Both the position numbers and the translations under genes were made by a program. A DNA stretch of 64,000 nt from Saksenaea vasiformis B4078 (Eukaryota; Mucoromycota; Mucoromycetes; Mucorales; Saksenaeaceae), in contig JNDT01002269.1 of assembly GCA_000697055.1 (NCBI GenBank), positions 1 through 64,000 of the forward strand. The letters run 5' to 3'. The notes below the pieces were generated by a model. The model ran no database searches. It worked only from the letters and a program-made list of their open reading frames with translations, and had not been told where the DNA came from. Numbering within the stretch: the first letter of the stretch is position 1; every line of letters begins with the position of its first letter. Of this stretch, positions 42,922 to 54,553 are shown piece after piece.

Positions 42922-44010
42922 TATTCAGGAGAACATGCAGGAATAAAAATAACTTTGTTTTTCTTTTCTTTTCGAAAGGAAGAAGAGAGAAAGTGTGTGT
43001 ATAATGTCAACGGTATTAAGTCTCTTTAAGATGTATGTGTGTATATGTGTGAACGTAGAGGTGATATAACCATATTTCGATAGATAGGGGAACATTGAAA
43101 ACATGCAATGCAATTTTCCTTTTCATAGGGGAAACACACTGGCCAATACCCCAACCCGTTTCCCGAGATAAAGCTCCTGTGTGTAAACATTATGTCCAAA
43201 GGAAATTAGGGGACTGATCAGGGGGTCACTTTTCTTGCTAGTCGGATTGAGTGAGATATTCTTCTTTTTGTTTGTCATGTCCACTGTCATAGGCCACTTT
43301 TGAAACTGTGCTGCATTCCTATCCATCACATGGCCGAGAAATGGAATTTTTTTTTATATTTGATGGTATGGCAGGGAAACAAAGAGGGCTGTAGATAAAC
43401 AAAGGGAGCCAATCAAACCCGAATCAATAAAGTACTGTTCAGGTGATGTAAAAAAGATAAAAAAGGGGGTGATGCAGTTCTTTTCTCTGTCTATCAAAAT
43501 TTATCAAATGCGTGGGTGTGCGCGCGCGCGCGCGCGCGCGTTTTTCAGCCTCTCTCTTTTGCGAACAGTAATACCAATTTACCCAGCGTCATCTATACAT
43601 AACTTTTCCAAACCGAATTTTCTTCCTTTTTACTCGAGAAACTTGAATTTTTTATCGAGTTTAAAAATGAGTTGCAATGATGCCATGCAACAAACAGGAC
43701 GTTAAAAAAGATCGACATGTAAGGTGCGTCACATTCTCCAAAAGAGCATAAATTAACATTTCTCGGTTACCCTCTCTTCTTTCTTTTTTCTTTACGATCG
43801 TGACCTAAACAAACCCCTATTTCCTAACACCCCCTTGATTTCCTGCTCTCTCTCTCTCTGTGTGTCTTTATTTCTTCTCTCTCTTTCTCGCTTTCTTTTT
43901 ATAAGCACTCGTCAAATTTCCTATTCTTTTTGTTTTCTTCCTTCTTCCTTCTCTTTCTCGCTTCCATTCCTCGTCATTACTACCTATTTGTTTAACGCGT
44001 ACACTTTTCA
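42922..44010. other. Intergenic with CG run and pyrimidine-rich leader
   Basis: The left part is the GST 3' flank. A pure (CG)10 run lies at 43,521-43,540. From about 43,770 to 43,970 the plus strand is strongly CT-rich just before the APSES start codon. Open frames over this block are low-complexity. Confidence 0.6.
43516..43540. repeat. Alternating CG microsatellite
   Basis: GTGTG followed by ten CG units: an uninterrupted purine-pyrimidine alternation of about 25 bp in AT-rich surroundings, able in principle to form Z-DNA. Confidence 0.85.
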
Positions 44011-45250
44011 ATGGATAACGCAAATACCGAAAACGATTGCCCGAGGTTCCGACCATTTGCAACCTCACATCGTCTTGTCAAAGTGAAGAAAGCAAAATAT
44101 TCAACCTCTTTGGATACACGCGGCTACATTCCTGGTAAAATAAGATAAAAATGATTGACTTTGCGTGGACTCATTTTTCTCTTGGTTCTTTCTTTTCAGT
44201 ATACGAATACGCGATCAATGGACAACCCATTATGTGGGACAGAGAATCTGGTAAGTTTAGTGTCACCTTCGTTATCGCCATGGCTAACATGACCTAGGTT
44301 ACGTTCACTTTACTGGTATCTGGAAATCATTGGGCAACTCCAAAGCGGATATTGTTAAAATGGTCGATTCGAACCCGGAATTGAAGGTCAAAAAGATCCG
44401 CGGAGGTTTCCTGAAAATCCAGGGAACATGGATACCCTATGATTATGCCTACACGCTTTGCAAACGTACTGCGTGGAACGTCCGTCGAGACCTTGTTGCC
44501 ATGTTCGGTCCCCGTTTCGTCAACGAGGCACTTGATCCGTCGCATCCCGAGTATGGCTGTCTTTTGTTAGATCCCAAGAATGCTCCGTACCACAAGGGCG
44601 CCGTGGTGCAGCGCCGAAGTGCAAGTTTTACCACAATGCGTGGTCAACCTTATAAACGTGACTACATGCGTCGAAGAGAAAAGAAAGCGAACAAGATTGC
44701 AAAAAGAATGTCTGTGTCTCGTCTGTTAAACGAAGCTTGTCAAGAAGATGAAAAAGAATCATCACCCGCAGCATCCACCGAGTCTGCCAATACGACACCC
44801 TCTCCCACCTTCCGTGTGATCCCTACCTTTTCTGACAAATGGCAGCAACAACAACAGCAGCAGCAACAGCAGCAGCAGCAGCAGCAGCAACCGCAACAAC
44901 AACAACAGGCGCCACCGCCGCCGCCGCAACAACAACAACAACAACAACAAGGTCCCCTTTTGCCACCCATTTACAACACTTCTTCCTCAACCAATAACAC
45001 TAGTAATAATAATTCAATTTTGCCGCCCCCAACTACCCCTTCTCGCGAGCTCCGCGTCACACCCGTTGCCAACTGGACCGAGTCAGCCGCCATCTCGCAA
45101 GATATCATCGAAACGATTAATGCCACCATCCTGCTTCAATGTTTGTCGATGGATGATGGTGCTCGCCCTTTCCGTCCTGTCCGTCCCGAACTGGTGCCAA
45201 GTAAAGTCGTCGTTGGCAACCAAGAATTCCGCATCTGCTGGGACAACTAA
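44011..45250 (+). CDS. APSES/KilA-N domain transcription factor
   Basis: Three exons (44,011-44,134; 44,200-44,250; 44,298-45,250) give 375 residues. The DNA-binding domain spans about residues 40-140: VYEYAINGQPIMWDRESGYV, then HFTGIWKSLGNSKADIVKMV, then KIRGGFLKIQGTWIPYDYAY and RRDLVAMFGPRFVNEAL. The KIRGGFLKIQGTW core is the APSES recognition segment, closer to Xbp1-like than to StuA-like or Mbp1-like members by eye. A basic stretch RRREKKANKIAKR follows and may be a nuclear signal. The rest has a long CAG/CAA Gln tract interrupted by Pro (44,842-44,950), Asn/Ser runs and a conserved-looking C-terminal end. APSES proteins control development and the cell cycle in fungi; targets here are unknown. 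A (TC)n run follows the stop. Confidence 0.88.
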
Positions 45251-45252
45251 TC

Positions 45253-45291
<39 letters not shown>

Positions 45292-45797
45292 CTACAACAA
45301 CTCTCTTCTCAAAAAAATTGGAACCCTTTTGTACATACGATTCAGTTTTTTTTTATTTTCCTATCTTTTTTTCTTCTCAAAAATAACAAAAAATGTTTTT
45401 ATCTGTTTCTCCTTTAGCTTAACGGCTTTTTATGGTCTAAATAAAGACAAAAAGTAGTGATTATTAAACTTTCTTTCCGAGAATCGGATGGCTTCGGTGT
45501 GGTTAGCATTATGCATTTCGAAACAACTTTATGTACTAGATGCACCCGAGTTTTTTTTTTCTCTTCCCGTATGGCGTTATTGATTGATCCGTAATGTGAC
45601 TTTAGTAGATCATCATCATCATAAACGGGGATTGTTCATTGGCATAAAGAGGAGGTCCAGGAACTATACTTTGGGAGGTGAATACGGAGGAAAGGAAGGG
45701 ATTGAATGGATAACAAGGCGGTGGCCACGGAAAAGAAGGAGATTGCCACTAAGAGGGGGGAAAAGGGGAAAACAAATGATTTCAATCTGCATGCATT
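45251..45797. other. Convergent 3' intergenic
   Basis: (CT)n microsatellite at about 45,258-45,288 right after the APSES stop, then T- and A-rich DNA with a possible AATAAA at 45,440. It lies between convergent genes. A 93-codon plus frame at 45,584 is not supported. Confidence 0.55.
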
Positions 45798-46873
45798 TCA
45801 CTTCAACTCCTCGCGTACAGATCGAAGAAACTGGGTCACAGTATCATCCACACGCTGGCGCTTAGCCTGCATCTGTGCTCGTCGTGCATGGATTTTTTCC
45901 GCATTCTTCGCCAACATGGCCTTTCGTTTCTGAGCGACACTTTGAGCGTTTTGACGAGCTGCCTTCGTTTCCTCACGAATTTGGTTTAATCGCTGCATTT
46001 GCTCCTCACGCTCTTCATCGTCCTTGGCAAAAGCATAGAAACCGACACCTTTGGTTCGTATCTCTCGATCTGCCTCGTAATGCCGGATTTTGGAACGATC
46101 TGCCAACTCACTTTCTTCATCCTCATCTCGGGGTATCCGAACAGGTGAGGGTGAACGAGATGGTGAACGGGAGGGGAGCTCACTTTGTCGGATGATCCGG
46201 GTACGTCCGAATTCGTCCTCATACTCCACCCACGGGTCATCCTCCTCATCCACTTCTCTGCCACGCTTCCTCGACCTTTTGTCATCCTCCTCATCCTCAT
46301 CCTCATCCTCATCCTCATCCCTTTCTTTCCTCATCTCACGCTAAAGAGAATTTTAGTTTTTACCACCACCACCCATGAAGCATCCATTACCTCTTCCCAA
46401 TATTTCCTATCAAAATCAACCAGTAGATCTTCATCTTCTTCCTCATCATCACTTCCTCTTCGCACTTTATTACGCATCGCTTCGTAGATCTTGGCTTTTC
46501 GTTCCAATGCTGCCCGACTTCGTGCGAGCGAATGACTCTCTACTTCCTCCAATGGAACTGCTCGTTCAGCATCCTTCCGTGCTCGAGCCTCCACCCCTTT
46601 GTTGGGCCGTGCCCACACTGGTATTTTCTAACGGAAAAAAATGAATCCATGCTGCATCGCTTGATTCATGGCTTACCTTTGCACTCGTTCGTGCAGCGGC
46701 AGGGCCATGTTTTGTTCCCGATCGGGCCCTTTCAAATCGCTCCGTATGTTGTGCAAGTTGCGCTTTTAGATCAACAACCTACATGGTTGCCATCATGAGA
46801 ATCCAATGGGAAAAACAACCATGATCGTCCGTACCGATGATGCACTGATATCTATCACTTGTTTTGGAGGCAT
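45798..46873 (-). CDS. CCDC174: CCDC174 homologue
   Basis: Exon 1 is short, MPPKQVIDISASS from 46,873, then VVDLKAQLAQHTERFERARS (46,680-46,780), then KIPVWARPNKGVEARARKDA with ERKAKIYEAMRNK and DLLVDFDRKYWEE (46,390-46,625), then an exon with poly-Asp/Glu, DPWVEYEDEFGRTRIIRQSE, and GVGFYAFAKDDEEREEQM with a basic C-terminal helix; stop at 45,798. The order (ASS-VDLKA start, WARPNKGV, LVDF, WVEYxDxxGR, GVGFYAFA) is that of animal CCDC174. That protein is nuclear and linked to mRNA splicing/exon-junction factors. It contains RS-type repeats (SRSPSRSPSP). The role here is inferred from the family. Confidence 0.82.
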
Positions 46874-47439
46874 GTTGGAAAGAGACACTTTGCTTCAATG
46901 CCTGTGTGACTTACAAATTTTATAAAGACGTGATTTTTGCTTCTGCTTGGGCGCCTCATGTTAATTAACGTGCCATAGTTTGCGTCCTATTGCATTCTTT
47001 GGTTGAATTAGGATGTAGGATCCGTTGTCTGACACAAATAATAGGTATCATAGGTTGCTACGTCTCTACACGTTGCATTGAAGCAGTTCGCTTTTATATC
47101 AATTTAGAGTGTGCCTGGATAACAATGTAGACATTAATGGCACATACGTCCAATCCCTTCCTTAGCTTTTCACGAACGGAAAATTTATTTAGAGTAGCGT
47201 AAAGAAAAAAAAGAAGTCATCCAGTAAACGGTATTATGAATGACCAACGGTCAAAAACAACAACAACAAAGAAAAAAGGGAAGAAGAAACAAACGATCGA
47301 ATGCACTCACTGACTGCCGAATATTCACAATGGGAGAGGAAGGGTATGGTCGCATTAAAAAGTAGTATTCACAAGGAAATGAGAAGAAATAAAAAAAAAA
47401 AAGAAAACGAAATAAAAGAAAAACAAAAAACACTCTTCT
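46874..47439. other. Intergenic between CCDC174 and CHD1
   Basis: Holds the CCDC174 promoter and the CHD1 3' flank. A-rich runs lie at 47,391-47,402 and around 47,200-47,212. A TTTGCGTCC motif at 46,979 matches the ends of the MITE-like repeat at 28.2 kb. No gene is seen. Confidence 0.5.
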
Positions 47440-50400
47440 TCAGGAGCGATGACGATCCTTTCGGTCACGATTAGGATGGCTATGGCGGCTATTGGATGAA
47501 GGGTATGAAGAACTCGATCGTCGATCTCTATCACGGCGGTGACCATCGCGACGCTCCGAAGAGGAAGTATGGCGATTATCGTGTCGATGATGCCTATGCG
47601 ACTCGCTGTGATGCGTGTGATGGTGATGCGAAGATGATGTCAAGCTTTTACTATGTCTCTCTTCACTGTGAGAGACGGATGCTTTACTTTTGGACCCGCT
47701 GGTTGCCTCTCCTTGTGCCTGTGCTTGCATAATACGTTCATACACGTTCATCAAATCTTTGTGGGATACTTTGGAGTTTGGCCAGAATTTCTTGGTATAC
47801 AACCACATATCTCGGCGGTACTTGTCGCGTGATTTACTACTTTCCGTCGCTTCCTTGTCAATAAATTTGCCAATCTTTGCCATGCACTCTTTGATTAACG
47901 CCGCCTTCTCTGCGCCTTCCAGCTTATTCGCCTCATCACGTAATTTATGCAGCTGATGCTTAACAGGTCGCATTGCCTTCCGTGCTTCTTCTTCATCGTA
48001 ATTTTCGTAGTCTGATCCCTCCGGTTCCTTGTTCTCCTTTTCTGTCTTGCGTGCACTTGAAGGAGATGCCCGCGAAAAACGTTTTTCGGTTGTACCCTTA
48101 CCCTTGCGGTCTCCCGCTTCATCTGCAACGGATCGTGGACCTTTTTTCTCAAACAGAAGTTTCTGTTGTCGACCACGCGACTTGGTGTCTTCCGCAAGCA
48201 TCTTTAGCAGCTGCTCTGCACGGCGTACGAGGTGAATTGCTTTAGGTGTCTTTTTATCATCCTTTTCTTTGACACTACGTCGACCCGCCTCCTCTTCCTC
48301 TTCATTGGCTCCATTGCCCAAGAAAAACTTATCTGCCAAACCCAACGTCGTATCCGCCTGGATTTGTGTCCAGCTACCAAATCCGTAGCGGTGTACACCG
48401 ATCAATAACATCGCATCCTCCTTTTGTCCCCAAGGGCAGGACCAGCCTTGCACACGCTTCGCGCCCAAGGAAAGTCGAAATTTAAGTACATCCGTCATCG
48501 CGTTCAGTCGTCTCGCCAGAATCTTCATGTCATGATGCCGTTGAAGAATTTGACCTGCATTGACACTTTGGATATCACGCCACGTAAACAAAATCGCCTT
48601 CTGCTTCGTATGTCGAATTTCTCGCATGATTGTCTCTTCATCCACCGGAACGCCAGGTGATGTTGTCTCCAACTGCTCCTTCACCTTGGCCTTACAGTCC
48701 GCAACAAGATCTTCGCACAATGAGAGTACAACCTGCTTGTCTTTGGACTCGAGGTCGGTGTCGCGAACAGCCTCATCATATCGACTGTCCAAATCACCCC
48801 ATTTCAGTAGACAACGGATCAACGAACGCAGATCTTTCTCTGACATCTCATCCGACTTGCCATTCGAGCGCTTTCGAGACGATGTACCATTGGCCTTACG
48901 CCGCCGCTTCTTCCCTTTGTCATCCCCTACAACCTCTTCCTCCTCCTCCTCCTCCACGTTCTCGCGGTAGGTACGGTTGCGTTTTTTCGCTGCTCGCTCA
49001 AACAGTGCCATCTCATCTTCCAATAACTTCTGCTGCTCAACCGCCTGTCGCTCATCATCGGGAATAATATCTTCCCAACTCAAATCGTTCGCATTGCCAC
49101 CGTAATCCGAAATTTTGAATTGTGCCAAAAAGTCTTCGCTTCCCAAAGCGCTGTCGTCTCCGTCAAGTGTTTCCGTATGCTCTGCTCTTGCCAAAATATC
49201 ATCCAAATCCATGTCACTGAGCTTCTGCGTGTTCTCTGTCGACTGAAACATGTTTTGAGCACCGAATTTGAGAATGGCAGACATTTCATCCTTATTAAAT
49301 GGCAAGTCTCGCATCTTTCCTGATGGTGTCATCAAGGAATTCTCTGGAAGTAATGAAAGACCCGATGTATCCATCTGCTTGATAATACAGTACTCCAGAA
49401 CCATCTTGCGCTTGGCTCGTTCGATGATGTCTTCTTCCATGGTTCCCTTGGTCACAAAACGGTAGACATTCACAGACTTGGTCTGGCCAATACGATGCGC
49501 ACGCGACATGGCTTGCAGATCGTTCTGAGGGTTCCAGTCGGAATCAAAGATAATGACCGTATCTGCGGTCACGAGGTTGATGCCCATACCGCCTGCACGG
49601 GTGGATAGCAGGAAAACAAAGTCGGGACTGTCAGGCGCATTGTAATGTTCAATCGCCTTGTTACGTTCTTCCGGTTTCATACTACCATCCAGTCGCTGGA
49701 AAGGATGGCCACGCAGAGCCATGTAATCTGACAGAATGTCCAGCATCATCACCAGTTGTGAAAAGATCAACACACGATGGCCGTCCAGCTTGAGACGCGA
49801 TAGCAGTTTGTCCAGCAAAATCATCTTTCCACTGTTTTCAACCAGACCTTTGAGTTGTTCTATCCTGCTATGGGATAACTGTTCTGCGTCGGGGAAGAGG
49901 TAGGGGTGATTGCTCGCTTTTTTCAACTCAATAGCAATGTTGAGCCACTGCTTCTTGTTCTTCTCCGATCCTTTGCTGAGGACGGCAAAATTCTTGGTCA
50001 GGATGTTCTTGTAAAATGTCTTTTGCATATCACTCATTTCTACTCGTAATATACGTTCTGTTTTGTTCGGCAGAGATTTTTCCACATCTTTCTTCAATCG
50101 ACGAAGCATAATGCTTTTGATGCTATCATGCAAAGCCTTGATCTTACTTTCTTGTTGCTCATCTTCTTTGTCAAAATCAAAATTGAGTTCGCTCAAGTCC
50201 ATGTCAGGCATCAGGAACCGCACAAGGGCAAGCAACTCCTTCACGCTGTTCTGAAGCGGTGTTCCCGTGATTAGCAGACGATTATTCGTGTGGAAACTCT
50301 GAAGCGATTCGTACAGCTGGGACTCGGAGTTTTTCAGCCGGTGTGCTTCATCCACTGCAAGGTACTGCCATTTGATGCTACCGAGTTCATCGCGGTCTTT

Positions 50401-52696
50401 CAGGACAATCTCGTAGGTCGTCACCACCACATTGAATTTGAGTTTCTTGGTGTTAGCCAAGTAGAATTCTTGCTCACGAATCACTTTGCGTGATTGACGA
50501 TTGCCAATGTAGCATATGACATTCATGGCCGGTGCCCATTGCTTGAATTCCGCCATCCAGTTATCAGCGGTGGAAAGAGGAACAACCACAAGAAACGGTC
50601 CATAGAGCGACTGTTTGTGGAAAAGTGTATTTAAAAACCCAATGGTTTGCACCGTTTTACCCAAACCCATCTCGTCTGCGAGAATGCCGTTTTTGTTGTT
50701 ACACCAGAGCCAGTACATCCAGCTAATACCATGCAGCTGGTAGTCCCGAAGTTTTCCTCCCTGAATGTATGAAGGCTGCTCGCGGATAATGGAAAAGGTA
50801 GGACGTGATCGCACATAGGAAATGGAACGATGCGGAATCTGGTTGTTGTCTTCTCTGTCAAGGAATTCGTCGATTTCCGCTTGATACTCATCGCAGATAA
50901 TGCTGTTGCCTTCCCATGTGCATTCGTCGTAATGCAATCGTTTCCACTTTACGAAATACTCGCAGTCAGGCTGTGTTCCTCGCATGGCGAGTACGCGGTC
51001 CACTGTGCGCCAGTCTTTAATTTCTTCACGGCGTCGTTCAATATTGATATCCTGCTGTTCGATCTCTTCCTGCGTCGTCTCGGGATGGTTTCGGAAGATC
51101 ATATCGTCATAGATATTGCTTTTGATGTAGTTCTCGAGTTTTCGGAAACCCTTGAATCCCACAAGCGCATCGTACGTATCCCAGGTGTCGTGCAAATGCG
51201 ACCATGATCGCCATTTGATAAGGAATTCCATGTTCTTTTCAGGAATATCGGTTGGATCGTCCACTAACAAACCTTGTTCAATAAGCGTGCAAAACATTCA
51301 GCTCGTGGTCTTTACATTTTTCTTTGCTTCGGCGATGATCATGAACACTCTCAATCACATCACCTGTCTCTTCCTCCTTTTGTGGGGTATAGGCTAATGC
51401 GTTCGGGTCGTCATCGTCAGAAAGGCCCCAAAGTTCGGCGTTGTCTTCGTTGTAATTGGTAACGTTCCGTTTCCGGGTAGAATACCTGAGTGAATCTGTT
51501 GGCGAATCCTCCTTGGCTAAACAAGAATACAGATGAATGAGAGAGGTTTACTTAATTTTTTTTTTTTGCACGAGTTTGTTACCTTTGGCATACCGCCGTT
51601 TCTTAGGTTTTTTCTTCTTTCCCAAGTTCGCCCAGTCGTCAGACCCGCTGTCTTCCAGGACGGACTCTTCCGTCGTTTCGTCTCCTTCTTCGTCTTCGTC
51701 ATCAGACGACAGTCCCTCTGGGACAAGTTACACATGAATGAGACGACGACGTCTGGTTCTATCGATTGGTTGCTTACCGTCGCGTGATTTTTCATTGCGG
51801 CCCGCTAATCTTGCTGTTCTACGACGTTTCCCAAATGAGCTGACCTCAGCGTAATCATCATCACTACTATTATCATCCACATCTTCATGATCACTACTGC
51901 TCACAAATGACTCGTAACCTTGGGAAGATGCCTAAGAAATAGGGAGTTAAACGCTCGACTTGATAGATGTATAAGGTAACTTACAGCGTACTCAGATTTT
52001 CTGCCCCGTTGCCGTGATGAACGGCGCAGACAGTACAGATCAGGGTCAAAGTACCGCGTATCGCCTTTTCTATGATCATCACCTACACGCCGCCGCCGTT
52101 CCTCTTCCTCACTCAGTTCTTCAAAGGATTCGTAACCATTGACTTCTTCCTCGTCTTGTTCACTGCCAGACTCGGCGCTGGTTGTGTCTCTTAATGAACC
52201 AGACTCATTCTCATCGTCCGAAGAAAGCAGTATGCGTTTCCGTCGCTTACGCAAGCCGGTGGTTGGAACATCAGAGAACCCATCGGTGTCGCTGTCAAAG
52301 CTTCGCTTCGTCGAAAGAACTGATTCGTTGTCGTCGTCTAAAAGCAATGATACGTTAGGTTAATGATGGCCTATGCATTGATAAAAGAAGGGGTAAAGGG
52401 CCAAACCGAAGAAGAAAAAGGGCAAGCAAAAAAACAGCAAAAAGAATGGAGTACCAAGACGTTAGAAAAAGTTTTTGCATTGAACTTCAAAAAACGACGT
52501 GACATCGTCATTCGGGAGTTTGCAATGTACTTGAATGACATGAGTAACAGTTAAGTGGTCACTCATTCCAGAGATGGGAGCAACGCGAGGACCAACCACC
52601 ATCTCGTTGCCCATGGTGAAGTGCAGGAAAAAAAGGTATTTACGGGGACAGTAAAGTTGCTTAGGTCTTTTTGCTGACCTAACACTTACCAGCCAT
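47440..52696 (-). CDS. CHD1: CHD1 chromatin remodeller (chromodomain SNF2 helicase)
   Basis: Starts at 52,696 (ATGGCTG, then a 350-bp intron) and continues with acidic/Ser exons (52,336-51,480). An intron in the first chromodomain joins EKC to [20 protein letters not shown] (51,235-51,300). The last exon of about 3.8 kb holds: chromodomains with [20 protein letters not shown] and [18 protein letters not shown]; the SNF2 ATPase with [20 protein letters not shown] (Walker A), VDEAHRLKN (DEAH box) and [20 protein letters not shown]; the helicase C lobe with [25 protein letters not shown]-like [20 protein letters not shown]; and a C-terminal DUF4208/CHCT domain ([15 protein letters not shown]). 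A His/Arg/Ser-rich tail ends at 47,440. It uses ATP to slide and space nucleosomes on transcribed genes, binding H3K4me via the chromodomains. All ATPase motifs look intact. Confidence 0.96.
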
Positions 52697-52786
52697 CTTT
52701 TAATACACAGACTGAGCGGTTACTAACGAAGTCAAGGCCACAAAAAAAAGGAAGGGTAAACAAAAATTTAATGGTGAAATTTTGAC

Positions 52787-54553
52787 TCAGAGCTTGATTT
52801 TCAACCGAAATTGTCGCCAAGTTATCCAAGGCATCAACGTCACTAAAGCCATATAAATCATACACACCATGATGCTAGTTATCGTGGATGCATACAATGT
52901 TCTCATACTCAGATTCACGAGTCCCGTAAGTACATTAGCCTATAAAAATAAACTGAGCCTTTTCCCTGTTTTCGTGTCGTTTTATCCATTGAACTTACTA
53001 CAAGGAACGTTGCTAGGCCATTGATATTCACAGCATCCAGCAATGGCGGTCCACGTCCTTGGATTTTGTTACTATGGTCGACCCATACAAAAGAAGCCAG
53101 GAACATGAGATTGAAAGCGACGACACAAACAATATAGTGAAGGTTTGCCTAAAAGATTTCGGGTCAATAAGGGGGGAAAGGAACCCCAAGGTCAATCGGA
53201 ATTAAAAAAAGAAAAAGGGCTGTTGACAACCATAATTACCATTCTGCGAGATATGTCCATTGCTTCATGCATCATCATCCATACGCCAAGGATAATCCAT
53301 AAAACAAAAGAACGTGCAAGTAAATGGAAGGTTATCTCCTTGAACTCCTTTTTCTTGAAGATGATGAGACCTGAATCAAGGCCTAACAGAAAAATAGACA
53401 AATAGCCTGCCATTGACAGAGGGAAAAAAAAATTATAGGCCATCAAGCGCATATCATATGCATACCTGCAAAACTGCATATGCCTTCTTTGTTTGCACTG
53501 ATAAGGTCAACACGAGGTGCATGGAGAATCCAAGCTTGTAGACCACGCGAGAGGGCAAACTGATAACCTAAGTGCATAGATTGAGTTATAAAATGAAACC
53601 TAACCACAAACACTTTACCAATGGCAAGACTAGCTCCAAACACAGCAAACGATGCAAATCTCCTCAGAAAACTAACCAATGCCACAAAAGGTGGTAGGAA
53701 TCCCAGCGTGAAAAAGAAATTCCAGTGAAGTCCGTATTCTGAATGATGTTCCTACAATCATTAAAAAAAAAAAAGGCAGTCAGCTAGGGCCATTGTATCT
53801 CCTCTCACGTCAAACCTGATAATCCACGCCTTTGGTCAGGACAAGTCGCAGAAAGGCCAAGATGAGGATAGTTGCACCTGATCGGATGGATTGGAGGAAC
53901 GCTATAGGCAAGGAAACTGTTTGCGCAGACGCATAAGCCCTTGATGCTACAATGCCTGATGAAAAGACAACAGAGCCTACGCCCAAGTCCATCTATACAA
54001 ATAAATTCGTTTCTGGTGTGATTTCCATTTGGGAAACGTACCAAGGAGATGCCGAAGGTTTCGACTTTTGCAAACCGGCGGGGAAAAATTGGGAAATCAA
54101 CAGCCAAGATGGCAACACAGGTCATAAGCATGCTTGCGGCGCGGTACACGGTCAAATATGATTTAAAATTTGAATCTGTTTCTTCTTTTTTTGCTTCTTC
54201 TTTGTTTCCCTTGTTCCTCGCTCTCACGATCAATGTCAGGATGAGCAGGGTGTTATAAACGGTAGCCTTATAATCGGCAGCGACCGTTTGACAAGCCAAC
54301 ATGGGAAGAACGTAGATGATGTACTGTGACAAGAACGAATCGTTGTACCATTTCGTTTTTGTCAAGGTGATCCAGAGTATGTGCGATGGCTGACGCGAAT
54401 CGTATATGAATATGGCTTTTATGTGGGTAAAGAACAAAGTATTGTGCTTACAATGATAGAAAAGCACACAGCTGCTACTTCATGAATGGGTCCTCCTTCG
54501 AGATTAGAGACCCATGCCTCCTTTGCGAGTTTATACTCTTCGTCAGTCACCAT
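52787..54553 (-). CDS. GWT1: GWT1/PIG-W GPI inositol acyltransferase
   Basis: Begins [20 protein letters not shown] at 54,553. Family landmarks follow in order: [17 protein letters not shown] (54.3 kb), [20 protein letters not shown] then [20 protein letters not shown] (54.0 kb), [20 protein letters not shown] (53.73 kb), [12 protein letters not shown] then [12 protein letters not shown] (53.4-53.5 kb), a SRRMANLHYIV join, and [20 protein letters not shown] near the end; stop at 52,787. It is a multi-pass ER membrane protein with about 12 hydrophobic segments. It transfers a palmitoyl group to inositol of glucosaminyl-PI in GPI-anchor synthesis and is the target of the antifungal manogepix. 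Seven or eight short introns. The start lies 91 bp from nothing on this side but its stop is only 90 bp upstream of the CHD1 start. Confidence 0.95.

Noticed and set aside
44740..44970. Poly-Cys and poly-Leu minus-strand frames
   Set aside because: Complement of the CAG/CAA Gln tract in the APSES gene.
45875..46344. Plus-strand frames of 84 to 106 codons
   Set aside because: Antisense to CCDC174 exons; the long Ser run mirrors its poly-Asp/Glu.
48560..49067. Plus-strand frames of 136 and 145 codons
   Set aside because: Antisense to the CHD1 exon, low-complexity and without a family.
52363..52554. 63-codon plus-strand frame inside the CHD1 first intron
   Set aside because: Lys/Glu-rich, on the wrong strand and with no similarity I know; probably chance, though noted with the long intron.
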